From: Desulfocurvus sp.
Lineage (GTDB): Bacteria > Desulfobacterota > Desulfovibrionia > Desulfovibrionales > Desulfovibrionaceae
Direction of reading: 5' to 3'
Assembly (NCBI RefSeq): GCF_023230885.1
Contig: NZ_JALNWM010000004.1
Span: 1 to 39,934, forward strand
DNA: 39,934 bases
Made by a program: the position numbers and the translations under genes. Under the pieces are notes generated by a model. The model saw nothing but the letters and a program-made list of their open reading frames with translations, did no database searches and had not been told where the DNA came from. Below, in pieces: positions 1 through 8,436 of the stretch (within the stretch, counting starts at the first letter, position 1; the number at the start of each line of letters is the position of its first letter).

Positions 1-309
1 GTCGTCGGCGAAGGGCAGGTGTTCGGCGCGGCCCAGGTGGTAGGCGCCGTGGGGGCCCAGCCTGCGCCGCGCGGCCCCGAGCATGTCCGGCGAGCTGTCC
101 ACGCCGGTCACGTCGAAGCCCGACTCCCAGAACAGCTTCATGAACACGCCCGGGCCGCAGCCGATGTCCAACAGGGTGTGGCCGCGCCGGGGCCAGGCGG
201 ACACCAGCCGCTCCAGCAGCGCACGCTGGCGCCCCAGGGCGAAGGCTCCCGTGGGCGTCTCGAACCACGCCTCGTAGCGGTCCACCGCCTCGTCGTCCCA
301 CCGCGCCAT
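1..309 (-). CDS. Class I SAM-dependent methyltransferase (3' end missing)
   Basis: Only the first 103 codons lie in the window; the gene runs off the left edge. The visible protein starts MARWDDEAVDRYEAWF and carries a Rossmann motif I (LLDIGCGPGVF, about residues 46-56). An acidic motif II follows (VTGVDSSPDM, about 67-76), where the aspartate should bind the SAM ribose. This is the usual N-terminal half of a UbiE/Methyltransf_11-type small-molecule methyltransferase. The substrate cannot be told because the C-terminal half is absent. It lies 199 bp downstream of ilvD on the same strand, with a hairpin and a promoter-like pair in between, so it is probably transcribed separately. Confidence 0.8.
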   Translation of the reverse strand, partial: MARWDDEAVDRYEAWFETPTGAFALGRQRALLERLVSAWPRRGHTLLDIGCGPGVFMKLFWESGFDVTGVDSSPDMLGAARRRLGPHGAYHLGRAEHLPFADD

Positions 310-385
310 GCTCGTGTCCTCGTCCGTGATGTTCCTGGTCGTAGCGGCCCCTGGGGGACGCGGCCGCCCAAGGGGGATCGCGGCC

Positions 386-415
386 AGTATGGGCCTGAAA
401 CGCGCGCGAGGTCAA
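386..415 (-). promoter_or_regulatory. Candidate sigma70-type promoter for the methyltransferase gene
   Basis: Read on the minus strand: TTGACC (410-415), an 18-nt spacer, then CATACT (386-391). That is 5/6 and 4/6 matches to the -35 and -10 consensus. It sits just after a hairpin that follows ilvD and about 77 nt before the methyltransferase ATG. Sequence match only. Confidence 0.4.
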
Positions 416-442
416 CAGGGGCCGCACACGGGGCGGCCCCTG
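416..442 (-). terminator. GC-rich hairpin downstream of ilvD
   Basis: Perfect 10-bp stem, CAGGGGCCGC (416-425) paired with GCGGCCCCTG (433-442), around a 7-nt loop. It lies 66 bp beyond the ilvD stop. No U-tract follows, so it may act as an intrinsic-like terminator or an mRNA 3'-end stabiliser rather than a classical terminator. Confidence 0.4.
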
Positions 443-508
443 CGGCCCGGGAACGGCGCCCGGGGGCCGGGCCGCGCGCCCCCGGCGGGGCGCGCGGGCT
501 GCGCGGGG

Positions 509-2170
509 CTACTCGTCCTTGTAGCGCGCGCCCTGGGCCGCGCTTTGCACCAGGCGGCTGTAGCGGCGCAGCAGGGGCGAGGCGATCTCGCGCACCGGGG
601 GCACATGGGCCTTGCGGCGGGCCTCCAGTTCGGCGGGGTCCACCAGCAGGTTCAGGCTGCGGCCCGGGATGTCGATGTCGATCATGTCGCCCTCGCGGAC
701 CAGGGCCAGGGGCCCGCCGTCGGCGGCCTCGGGCGAGACGTGGCCGATGGCTGCGCCGCGCGTGCCGCCCGAAAAGCGCCCGTCGGTGATGAGCGCCACG
801 GACTCGCCAAGGCCCATGCCCGCGATGTGCGCCGTGGGCGAGAGCATCTCGCGCATGCCCGGGCCGCCGCGCGGACCCTCGTAGCGGATGATGACCACGT
901 CGCCGGGGCGGATGGCCCCCCCGAGGATGGCCTCGCTGGCCAGGGCCTCGGAGTCGAAGACCCGGGCCGGGCCCGTGCGGCGCATCATCTCCGGGGCCAC
1001 GGCCGACTGCTTGACCACCGCGCCGTCCGGTGCCAGGGAGCCGCGCAGCACGGCGATGCCCCCGCGCGGGGAGTAGGGCTTGTCCACGGGCCGGATGACC
1101 TCGGGGTCGCGCACCACGGCGGACAGCTCGCGCAGGTTCTCGCCCAGGGTCCGGCCGGTGACGGTCATGGCGTCCAGGTGCAGCAGGTCGCGCTTGGCCA
1201 GCTCGCTCATCACGGCGGGGATGCCCCCGGCGCGGTGCAGCAGGTCGATGTGGTGCGGGCCCGCCGGGGAGAGCTTGCACAGGTTGGGCGTGCGCGCGCT
1301 GACCTCGTCGAAGATGTCCAGGGTCAGGGCCAGCCCGGCCTCGCCGAAGATGGCCGGCAGGTGCAGGACGGTGTTGGTGGAGCAGCCCAGGGCCATGTCC
1401 AGGGTCACGGCGTTGGCCACGCTCTTTTCCGTCACGATGTCGCGCGGGCGGATGCCCTTTTCCAGCAGATCCATGACGCGCATCCCGGCGGTCTTGGCCA
1501 GGCGCACGCGCTCGGCGGTGACGGCGGGGATGGTCCCGTTGCCGGGCAGGGCCAGGCCGATGGTCTCGGACAGGCAGTTCATGGAGTTGGCCGTGAACAT
1601 GCCCGAGCAGGAACCGCAGCCCGGGCAGGCGCACTGCTCCAGGGCGTCCAGCTCCTGTTCGCTGATTTCCCCGCGCTTGGCGCGGCCCACGCTCTCGAAG
1701 ACGGTGATCAGGTCCGAGTTGCCGCTGCCGGCGAGCATGGGCCCGCCCGAGACGACCACGGCCGGGATGTTCAGCCGCAGGGCGGCCATGAGCATGGCCG
1801 GGACGACCTTGTCGCAGTTCGGGATGAGCACCAGCGCGTCGAAGGGGTGGGCGCTGGCCATGATCTCGATGGAATCGGCGATGATCTCGCGCGAGGGCAG
1901 GGAGAAATGCATGCCCGCGTGGTTCATGGCCAGCCCGTCGCACACGCCGATGACCGGGAACTCCAGGGGCGTGCCGCCCGCCATGCGCACGCCCTCCTTC
2001 ACGGCCTTGGCGATGGTGTCCAGGTGGATGTGCCCGGGCACGACCTCGTTGGCCGAGTTGCACACGCCCACCAGGGGCCTGCGCATCTCCTCCCGGGTCA
2101 GCCCCAGGGCATAGAGCAGCGAACGGTGGGGGGCCTTTTCCAGCCCGTGGGTCATTTGCTTGCTTCGCAT
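509..2170 (-). CDS. ilvD: Dihydroxy-acid dehydratase
   Basis: Predicted to dehydrate 2,3-dihydroxy-3-methylbutanoate and its methylpentanoate analogue to 2-oxo acids in valine and isoleucine synthesis (cytoplasmic Fe-S enzyme). The 553-aa protein has the usual family length. Visible signatures are VCDGLAMNHAGM (about 76-87), IPNCDKVVPAM (116-126), CACPGCGSCSGMFTANSMNC (180-199) and the C-terminal ITDGRFSGGTRGAAIGHVSPEA segment near residue 480. The N-terminal site reads VVPGHIHL, as in E. coli IlvD, and lacks the extra PCN cysteine of [2Fe-2S] members; an oxygen-sensitive [4Fe-4S] cluster is the likelier inference. The start at 2170 (MRSKQMTHG) is preceded by AAGGA at 8-nt spacing; an in-frame ATG at 2155 is the alternative. 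It is divergent from hisS across a repeat-rich gap. Confidence 0.95.
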   Translation of the reverse strand: MRSKQMTHGLEKAPHRSLLYALGLTREEMRRPLVGVCNSANEVVPGHIHLDTIAKAVKEGVRMAGGTPLEFPVIGVCDGLAMNHAGMHFSLPSREIIADSIEIMASAHPFDALVLIPNCDKVVPAMLMAALRLNIPAVVVSGGPMLAGSGNSDLITVFESVGRAKRGEISEQELDALEQCACPGCGSCSGMFTANSMNCLSETIGLALPGNGTIPAVTAERVRLAKTAGMRVMDLLEKGIRPRDIVTEKSVANAVTLDMALGCSTNTVLHLPAIFGEAGLALTLDIFDEVSARTPNLCKLSPAGPHHIDLLHRAGGIPAVMSELAKRDLLHLDAMTVTGRTLGENLRELSAVVRDPEVIRPVDKPYSPRGGIAVLRGSLAPDGAVVKQSAVAPEMMRRTGPARVFDSEALASEAILGGAIRPGDVVIIRYEGPRGGPGMREMLSPTAHIAGMGLGESVALITDGRFSGGTRGAAIGHVSPEAADGGPLALVREGDMIDIDIPGRSLNLLVDPAELEARRKAHVPPVREIASPLLRRYSRLVQSAAQGARYKDE

Positions 2171-2763
2171 GATTCGAATCCTTGTTGGCAATCGATTATT
2201 TGGCCGCAGCCTAGGACCCTTTGCCGGGCGGGGCAAGCCTTTTCGGCCCCCGGCCCCGGCGGCGCGCCCCGTCGCCTTCGTCATAGCGCCCCGGGCGCAT
2301 CTTGTCAGTACCGGGCGGGCAGGTGCGGAGCGCGGCACCGGGGGCACGGGCCCCGCAACGAGGGCAGGGCAGGGCGGACGGGGGCAGGGCAGGCGAGGCA
2401 GGGTCGCAGACGAGCCGGGGCGCGGGCAGGGCAGGCGAGGGGGCGGGGCAAGGCCGGGGCGCGGGGAAGGCGGCGCTGCCGGGGCGCACCGGGCAAGGCC
2501 GGGGCGCACGGTTTCCCGGGGGCGGTCGTCCCCCGGGGGCGGCGGCCTCCGGGGGGGCGCGCCAGCCCCTTCCGCATCGCGCAGTTCCCCGTGTCGGCTA
2601 TCGCGGCGGCCCCGCGCGCGCCGCCCCTCCGCGAGGCGCGCGCGCTTTGACTTTTGGGCGGCTATGGTCTAACTCCTAGCGGCTTGGCCCTGGGTTTCCA
2701 CGTTTTTCCGCACCCCGCAGCCCGGCGGCGCCGCGCAGCCCGCGGCCGGCCACGAGCCCGAAG
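2171..2763. other. Non-coding divergent region between ilvD and hisS
   Basis: No convincing gene is present; the open frames crossing it have no recognisable protein sequence. The ilvD ribosome-binding site lies next to 2170. From about 2340 to 2510 the plus strand is strongly G-rich with imperfect iterations of GGGCAGGGCAGGCGAGG-like units. The string GGGCAAGGCCGGGGCGC occurs twice (2446-2462 and 2491-2507). A perfect 8-bp stem, CCCGGGGG/CCCCCGGG with a 7-nt loop, spans 2515-2537. A TTGACT -35-like hexamer at 2647-2652 faces hisS. Promoters for both genes should lie here. Confidence 0.6.
2647..2673 (+). promoter_or_regulatory. Weak candidate promoter for hisS
   Basis: TTGACT (2647-2652) followed after 15 nt by TCTAAC (2668-2673), 5/6 and 4/6 consensus matches with a short spacer. 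It lies about 90 nt before the hisS ATG in the only AT-richer patch of the gap. Speculative. Confidence 0.3.
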
Positions 2764-4017
2764 ATGAGCAAAGTCCAAAAAATCAAAGGCGTGGCGGACA
2801 TGTATCCGCCCGAGAGCACGACCTTCGCCCACCTGGAACAGACCGCGCGCCAGGTCTTCTCGCGCTACGGCTACCAGGAGGTCCGCCTGCCGCTCATGGA
2901 GCCCACCCAGCTTTTTTCGCGCTCCATCGGCGAAGAGACCGACGTGGTCCAGAAGGAGATGTACACCTTCCCCGACCGCAAGGGCCGCTCCCTGACCCTG
3001 CGCCCCGAGGCCACGGCGGGCATGATGCGCGCCTATATCGAGAACGGCCTGCACTCCCCCGGCGCCGTCCACAAGATGTTCACCTTCGGGCCCATGTTCC
3101 GCTACGAGCGCCCCCAGAAGGGCCGCATGCGCCAGTTCCACCAGCTCGACGTGGAGATGGTCGGCGCCACGGAGCCCCAGGCCGACGCCGAGCTGGTGCT
3201 CATGCTCGCCACCTACCTGCGCGCCCTGGGCATGCGCCAGCTGACCTTCGAGATCAACTCCCTGGGCTGCCGCACCTGCCGCCCCCGGCACCGCGCGGCC
3301 CTGGACGCCTTCTTCGCCGCCTTGCCGGGCTTCGAGGAGCTGTGCGACGACTGCAAGCGCCGCGCGGGCACCAACCCCCTGCGCGTGCTCGACTGCAAGA
3401 CGCCCCGCTGCCGCGAGCTGACCGCCGCCGCCCCCGTCATCGAAGACCACCTGTGCCCGGACTGCTCCGGGGCCTACGCCGAGGTCCAGGCCATCCTGGC
3501 CGGGGCCGGGGTGGATTTCGTCAAGAATCCCCGGCTGGTGCGCGGACTGGACTATTATGTGGGCCTGACCTTCGAGGTCACCTCCACGGACATCGGCGCC
3601 CAGACCGCCGTGGCTGGCGGCGGACGCTACGACGGGCTTGTCAGGCAGCTCGGCGGGCCCGATGTTCCGGCCACGGGCTTTGCCATCGGCATGGAGCGCC
3701 TGGCGCTGCTGGTGCCGCCCGTGGGCCAGCCCGCGGCGGACTTTTTCGTCGCCGTGCTGGATCCGGCGGCGCCCAGCCCGGCCCTGGCCCTGGCCCAGGA
3801 GCTGCGCGAAGCCGGGCTCTCCGGCGAGACGGGCTTCGCCTCGGGCAGCATGAAAAGCCGCATGCGCGCGGCGGACCGTTCCGGCGCGCGCTGGTGCCTG
3901 CTCCTTGGCGGGCAGGAGCTGGCCGACGGCACCGTGACCCTGCGCGACATGGGCAGCGGCGAGCAGCGGACCCTGCCCCGGGCCGAGGCCGTGGCCCTGC
4001 TGGCAAACCGCGGGTAG
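2764..4017 (+). CDS. hisS: Histidyl-tRNA synthetase
   Basis: Charges tRNA-His with histidine; class II synthetase of 417 aa, normal for the bacterial enzyme. Motif 2 is seen as FGPMFRYERPQKGRMRQFHQ (about 108-127). The histidine-binding motif is GLDYYVGLTFE (261-271), and AVAGGGRYDGL (282-292) follows. The C-terminal HGTP anticodon-binding domain covers roughly 325-415. Four cysteine pairs (169/172, 194/197, 211/216, 231/234) form a Zn-ribbon-like insert found in many bacterial HisRSs. It is the first gene of the run hisS-aspS-def-fmt, 63 bp before aspS. The Shine-Dalgarno upstream of 2764 is weak. Confidence 0.95.
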   Translation: MSKVQKIKGVADMYPPESTTFAHLEQTARQVFSRYGYQEVRLPLMEPTQLFSRSIGEETDVVQKEMYTFPDRKGRSLTLRPEATAGMMRAYIENGLHSPGAVHKMFTFGPMFRYERPQKGRMRQFHQLDVEMVGATEPQADAELVLMLATYLRALGMRQLTFEINSLGCRTCRPRHRAALDAFFAALPGFEELCDDCKRRAGTNPLRVLDCKTPRCRELTAAAPVIEDHLCPDCSGAYAEVQAILAGAGVDFVKNPRLVRGLDYYVGLTFEVTSTDIGAQTAVAGGGRYDGLVRQLGGPDVPATGFAIGMERLALLVPPVGQPAADFFVAVLDPAAPSPALALAQELREAGLSGETGFASGSMKSRMRAADRSGARWCLLLGGQELADGTVTLRDMGSGEQRTLPRAEAVALLANRG

Positions 4018-4080
4018 CCGGACGATTTTCCGCCCGCCGCCCGCACCCGGGCGCCGGGACGCACACCGAGAGGACGCATC

Positions 4081-5901
4081 ATGGAAGAGACCTACGACGT
4101 TCAGCGCGAGCACCAGAAATATATCAAACCCCTGGACGGCTGGCAGCGCACGCACTCCTGCAACGAGCTGACCGCCTCCGACGTGGGCCGCAGCGTGTGC
4201 CTCATGGGCTGGGCCCAGTACCGCCGCGACCACGGCGGGCTGATCTTCATCGACCTGCGCGACCGCCAGGGCCTGACCCAGGTGGTCTTCTCGCCCGAGC
4301 ACAACCCCGCGGCCCACGCCGACGCGCATATCCTGCGCACGGAATATGTGCTGGCCGTGCGCGGGACGGTCCGCCCCCGGCCCGAGGGCATGACCAACCC
4401 CAGCCTGGGCACCGGCGAGATCGAGGTCGTGGTCGACGAGTGGAAGCTGCTCAACACCTCGCGCACCACGCCCTTCGCCATCGAGGACCGCGTGGACGCC
4501 GCCGAGACCCTGCGCCTGCAATACCGCTACCTGGACCTGCGCCGCCCCAAGCTGGCGCGCAACTTCCAGCTGCGCCACCGCGCGGTGCAAAGCGTACGCC
4601 GCTACCTCGACGAACAGGGCTTCCTGGAGATCGAAACGCCCATCCTGACCAAGAGCACCCCCGAGGGGGCGCGCGACTTCCTGGTGCCCAGCCGGCTGGC
4701 GGAAGGCAAGTTCTACGCCCTGCCCCAGTCGCCGCAGCTGTTCAAGCAGCTGCTCATGGTCGCGGGCATGGAGCGCTACTACCAGGTTGTGCGCTGCTTC
4801 CGCGACGAGGACCTGCGCGCCGACCGCCAGCCCGAGTTCACCCAGATCGACTGCGAGATGAGCTTCGTGGACCAGGAGCAGGTCATGGCCATGGCCGAGG
4901 GCATGATCCGCCGCCTGTTCGCCGAAACCCTGGACGTGGCCCTGCCCGAGCCCTTCCCGCGCATGACCTGGCACGAGGCCATGCGCGACTACGGCCTGGA
5001 CAAGCCCGACACCCGTTTCGGCCTGAAGCTCAAGGACGTGACCGACGTGGTGCGCGGCGGCGGCTTCAAGCTCTTCGCCTCGGCGGAGCTGGTCAAGGGC
5101 CTGCGCGTGCAGGGCGGCGTGGATCTCTCGCGCAAGGAGATCGACGACCTCACCGAGTTCGTGAAAATCTACGGAGCCCAGGGCCTGGCCTGGATCAAGC
5201 TCAAGCCCGGGGGCGAGTGGCAGTCGCCCATCGCCAAGTTCCTCTCCGAGGCCGAGCGCCAGGGCATCGCCGAGCGCCTGGAAGCCCGGGAGGGCGACAT
5301 CCTCTTCTTCCAGGCGGGTCCGGCGGTCATGGTCAACACCGCCCTGGGCCAGCTGCGCAACGAGCTGGGCCGCCGCCTGGGGCTCATCGACCCCGCGGCC
5401 TTCAACCCCCTGTGGGTCACGGACTTCCCCCTGCTGGAGTGGAGCCCCGAGGACAAGCGCTGGGTCGCCCTGCACCACCCCTTCACCGCCCCGGCCCCCG
5501 GGCACGACAGCCTCCTGGGCACGGACCCCGGCGCGGTGCTCTCCCGGGCCTACGACATGGTCCTCAACGGCTCGGAGATCGGCGGCGGCTCCATCCGCAT
5601 CCACGACCAGCAGACCCAGCAGGCCATGTTCGCCGCCCTGGGCATGGACGAACAGACCGCCCGCTCCCGCTTCGGCTTCCTGCTCCAGGCCCTGGAGTTC
5701 GGCGCGCCGCCCCACGGCGGCATTGCCTTCGGCCTGGACCGACTTATCATGATCCTGTCGGGGTCCGCGTCCATCCGCGACGTCATCGCCTTCCCCAAGA
5801 CCCAGAAGGCGACCTGCCTCATGACCGACGCCCCCGACACGGTGGACAACAAGCAACTGCGCGAGCTGCACATCCGCGTGCGCGAAACGCCCAAGGACTA
5901 G
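4081..5901 (+). CDS. aspS: Aspartyl-tRNA synthetase, probably the non-discriminating (Asp/Asn) type
   Basis: Class IIb synthetase of 606 aa with an N-terminal OB-fold anticodon domain (about 20-125), the catalytic core and the bacterial GAD insertion (about 300-430). Motif 2 reads CFRDEDLRADRQPEFTQID (about 238-256); motif 3 is GIAFGLDRLIMIL near 547-559. The OB fold has RRDHGG with His51, and PEG with Gly103. At the equivalent sites, characterised non-discriminating bacterial AspRSs (for example Pseudomonas) carry His and Gly, while E. coli carries Leu and Lys. This suggests it also makes Asp-tRNA-Asn for amidation by GatCAB, which is not in the window. AGAGGA precedes the ATG. Lies between hisS and def. 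Confidence 0.95.
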   Translation: MEETYDVQREHQKYIKPLDGWQRTHSCNELTASDVGRSVCLMGWAQYRRDHGGLIFIDLRDRQGLTQVVFSPEHNPAAHADAHILRTEYVLAVRGTVRPRPEGMTNPSLGTGEIEVVVDEWKLLNTSRTTPFAIEDRVDAAETLRLQYRYLDLRRPKLARNFQLRHRAVQSVRRYLDEQGFLEIETPILTKSTPEGARDFLVPSRLAEGKFYALPQSPQLFKQLLMVAGMERYYQVVRCFRDEDLRADRQPEFTQIDCEMSFVDQEQVMAMAEGMIRRLFAETLDVALPEPFPRMTWHEAMRDYGLDKPDTRFGLKLKDVTDVVRGGGFKLFASAELVKGLRVQGGVDLSRKEIDDLTEFVKIYGAQGLAWIKLKPGGEWQSPIAKFLSEAERQGIAERLEAREGDILFFQAGPAVMVNTALGQLRNELGRRLGLIDPAAFNPLWVTDFPLLEWSPEDKRWVALHHPFTAPAPGHDSLLGTDPGAVLSRAYDMVLNGSEIGGGSIRIHDQQTQQAMFAALGMDEQTARSRFGFLLQALEFGAPPHGGIAFGLDRLIMILSGSASIRDVIAFPKTQKATCLMTDAPDTVDNKQLRELHIRVRETPKD

Positions 5902-5950
5902 GGGCGTCCGCGCGCCGCGGGCCCAGCGCGGACGCGCGGGGGACAATGGC

Positions 5951-6475
5951 ATGAAAAGACAACTGACCTACTATCCCGACCCGGTGCTGGCCCGCCGCGC
6001 CGAGGAGATCGGTGAGATAACCCCGGAACTGCGCGCCCTGGCGGACGACATGGCCGAAACCATGTACGCCAACGAAGGCATCGGCCTGGCCGCGCCCCAG
6101 GTGGGAGAAGGCGTGCGCCTGGTGGTCATCGACATCTCCGGGCCCCAGATCCGCGACGACCTGCGCGTCCTGGTCAACCCGGTGATCACCGCCCGCAGCC
6201 AGGAGACCGTGGAATCCGAGGAAGGCTGCCTGTCCGTGCGCAACTACCGCGCCAGCGTCGAGCGAGCCGCGCAGGTCACCGTCCAGGCCAGGGGCCTGGA
6301 CGGCCAGGATATGACCATCGAGGCCGACGATCTGCTGGCCATCTGCCTGCAACACGAGATCGACCACCTCGACGGCACCCTGTTCATCGATCACATCAGC
6401 CGCCTCAAGCGCTCGCTGTACGACAAGAAGGTTCGCAAATGGGCGAAGCAGAAGGAAAAGGCACTCTCCGCGTAG
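5951..6475 (+). CDS. def: Peptide deformylase
   Basis: Removes the N-formyl group from nascent proteins. The 174-aa protein has all three family motifs: EGIGLAAPQVG (42-52), EEGCLS (90-95, Cys93 a metal ligand) and QHEIDHLDG (134-142). In the last, His135 and His139 are metal ligands and Glu136 is the catalytic base. Its final 37 nt overlap the start of fmt. The two genes act at opposite ends of the formyl-Met cycle, so the overlap implies translational coupling. It starts 49 bp after aspS. Confidence 0.96.
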   Translation: MKRQLTYYPDPVLARRAEEIGEITPELRALADDMAETMYANEGIGLAAPQVGEGVRLVVIDISGPQIRDDLRVLVNPVITARSQETVESEEGCLSVRNYRASVERAAQVTVQARGLDGQDMTIEADDLLAICLQHEIDHLDGTLFIDHISRLKRSLYDKKVRKWAKQKEKALSA

Positions 6476-7449
6476 TGTTCATGGGCACGCCGGAGTTCGC
6501 CCGGCGCGCCCTGGAACGGCTCGTGGACTGGGACGGCTGCGAGGTCGTGGCCGTCTATTGCCAGCCCGACCGCCCCAGCGGCCGGGGCCAGGCCGTGCGC
6601 CACGGCGAGGTCAAGGCCTTCGCCCTGGAGCGCGGCCTGCCCGTGCTCCAGCCCGCCAACTTCCGCGACCAGGCCGACGTGGACCAGCTCGCGGCCCTTG
6701 AGCCCGACGTGCTGGTGGTCGCCGCCTACGGGCTCATCCTGCCCCAGCGCGTGTTGGACATCCCGCCCCTGGGCGCCCTGAACATCCACGCCTCGCTACT
6801 GCCCAGGCTGCGCGGCGCCGCGCCCATCCAGCGGGCCATCCTCGCCGGAGAGGCCATCACGGGCATCACCATCATGCGCATGGACGCGGGCATGGACACC
6901 GGCGACATCCTCCTGGCCCGCTCGCTGGGCATCGGCATCGACGAGACGGCCAGCGAGGTCCACGACCAGCTGGCCGACCTGGGCGGGCGGCTCATCACCG
7001 AGGCCCTGGGCCGCCTGCGCGAGGGACGGCTGGTGCGCGTGCCCCAGGACGCCGCCCTGGCCACCTATGCGCCCAAGCTCGAAAAGGACGAGGGGCGCCT
7101 GGATTTCTCGCGCCCGGCGCGCGAGGTCCACAACCGGGCCCGGGCCATGCATCCCTGGCCCGGGGCCTTCTGCCTCTGGCAGGGGCCGCGCGGAGGCCAG
7201 CCCCTGCGGCTGGTGCTGACCCCGGGCCGCGTGGGCCCCGAGCTGGCCGAACCCAGGCCCGCGCCGGGCACCATCCTCGGCCTGCGCGACGGCTTCCTGG
7301 CCTTCGCCTGCGCCGATTGCGAATACCTCGTGCCCTCCCTCAAGCCCGCCGGCAAGAAACTGCTGGCCGCCGAGGAATTCGCCCGCGGCTACCTGCCCGC
7401 CGCCCCCCGGCCGGACCGGGAGCCCGGCAAATCCGCATCGGACGGTTGA
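6439..7449 (+). CDS. fmt: Methionyl-tRNA formyltransferase
   Basis: Transfers a formyl group from 10-formyl-THF to Met-tRNAi. The 336-aa protein has the formyltransferase fold with VVFMGTPEFA (12-21), the signature NIHASLLPRLRGAAPIQRAI (115-134) and the catalytic aspartate in GMDTGD (151-156). The C-terminal OB-like tRNA-binding domain begins near 215. The start at 6439 lies inside def, with AAGG a few nt upstream; the eight residues before TLRVVFMGT make a short N-terminal extension. The stop codon TGA (7447-7449) is part of a perfect TTGACA hexamer that may be the -35 element of the next promoter. Confidence 0.95.
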   Translation: MGEAEGKGTLRVVFMGTPEFARRALERLVDWDGCEVVAVYCQPDRPSGRGQAVRHGEVKAFALERGLPVLQPANFRDQADVDQLAALEPDVLVVAAYGLILPQRVLDIPPLGALNIHASLLPRLRGAAPIQRAILAGEAITGITIMRMDAGMDTGDILLARSLGIGIDETASEVHDQLADLGGRLITEALGRLREGRLVRVPQDAALATYAPKLEKDEGRLDFSRPAREVHNRARAMHPWPGAFCLWQGPRGGQPLRLVLTPGRVGPELAEPRPAPGTILGLRDGFLAFACADCEYLVPSLKPAGKKLLAAEEFARGYLPAAPRPDREPGKSASDG

Positions 7450-7474
7450 CACACCGGCCCTGTGCTGGTGCAAT
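7446..7474 (+). promoter_or_regulatory. Candidate promoter for the DUF116-rsmB pair
   Basis: TTGACA (7446-7451, perfect -35) overlaps the fmt stop codon. After a 17-nt spacer comes TGCAAT (7469-7474, 4/6 match to -10). It lies 72 nt before the DUF116 ATG, in the longest gap of this otherwise tight run. Sequence match only. Confidence 0.5.
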
Positions 7475-7546
7475 ATCCCTCCGGCGCGGCCCCCGCTCCA
7501 CCCGCATCCGGGTTCCCCCCAGCCTGTAGCACGAAACGGCTTGCCC

Positions 7547-8434
7547 ATGACCGGACCGGACTCCTCCCTCGCTGCCTTCGACCGCGACGACCAAAGCGCC
7601 GGCGCCGCGCGCAAGCGCCTGTTCATCGGGCTGATCACCGGCGCCTCGGCGCTGCTCTCCCTGCTCCTGCTGGCGCTGTGGGTGGTGCCCTTCGTGGGGC
7701 TGAACGCCCTGCATCCCGCCGCGCCGTGGGTGCTCGGGCTTTTGGTCGCCGCGGCCATCGGCCTGGTGGGCTGGGCCAGCCTGGGCCTGGTGCTCAACAT
7801 CCTGCTCGGGCGCAGCCTGCCCTTCTCGCGCCGCCTGCGCGGGCTGACCATCAAGCTCTTCCTGCCGCTCATGGTCCTGCTGGGCAAGGCCCTGGGCATA
7901 TCCAAGGAGCGCGTGCGCTCCTCGTTCATCAAGGTCAACAACGAGCTGGTGCAGCACGAAGCCGGGCGCTACACGGGCAAGGACATCCTCCTGCTCATGC
8001 CCCACTGCCTGCAAAACTCGCGCTGCGACATGCGCCTGACCTACGACATCAACAACTGCAAGCGCTGCGGCAAATGCCCCATCCGCGACCTGCTGGCCCT
8101 GACCGAGCACTACGGCGTGCACCTGGCCATCGCCACCGGCGGCACCATCGCCCGGCGCATCGTGGTCCAGCTCCGGCCCAGGCTCATCATCGCCGTGGCC
8201 TGCGAACGCGACCTGTCCAGCGGCATCCAGGACACCTACCCCCTGCCCGTGTTCGGCGTGCTCAACGAGCGCCCCCACGGCCCCTGCCTGGATACCGGCG
8301 TGTCCCTGCCCCTGGTGGAACGCGCCCTGCAACGCTTCCTGGCCGATCCGCCCGCCCCGCGCGGCCTGCCCATGGCCTCCGAAGCCGCGGCCCCCGGGCC
8401 CCAGGCCCGGCCCGGCGCGGGCCAAGGCGCCTGA
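7547..8434 (+). CDS. DUF116 family membrane protein with a cysteine cluster
   Basis: A 295-aa protein resembling the DUF116 family, whose biochemical role I do not know. Two clear membrane segments (about 25-49 and 60-87) and a weaker third (101-117) are followed by a soluble domain. That domain holds MPHCLQNSRC (151-160) and CKRCGKC (171-177), plus Cys219 and Cys247. The spacing C154-x5-C160 and C171-x2-C174-x2-C177 looks like a metal or Fe-S site. The C-terminal 30 residues are Pro/Ala-rich. The ATG at 7547 was chosen over an in-frame TTG at 7541; neither has a strong Shine-Dalgarno. Its stop lies 2 nt before the rsmB start, so the two are probably co-translated. Confidence 0.75.
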   Translation: MTGPDSSLAAFDRDDQSAGAARKRLFIGLITGASALLSLLLLALWVVPFVGLNALHPAAPWVLGLLVAAAIGLVGWASLGLVLNILLGRSLPFSRRLRGLTIKLFLPLMVLLGKALGISKERVRSSFIKVNNELVQHEAGRYTGKDILLLMPHCLQNSRCDMRLTYDINNCKRCGKCPIRDLLALTEHYGVHLAIATGGTIARRIVVQLRPRLIIAVACERDLSSGIQDTYPLPVFGVLNERPHGPCLDTGVSLPLVERALQRFLADPPAPRGLPMASEAAAPGPQARPGAGQGA

Positions 8435-8436
8435 TC

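Noticed and set aside
2160..2679. Short genes in the ilvD-hisS gap
   Set aside because: The frames are made of iterated G-rich repeats and give Gly/Arg/Pro/Ala strings in all phases, with no start signal.
308..5952. Very long open frames on the strand opposite ilvD, hisS and aspS
   Set aside because: They are Gly/Ala/Arg/His-rich antisense frames caused by high GC. The opposite strand encodes recognised enzymes with full motifs.
7462..8436. N-terminal extension of the rsmB frame through the DUF116 gene
   Set aside because: The residues are Arg/Pro/Ala-rich with no family resemblance, and the NusB-like domain starts only after the TTG at 8437.
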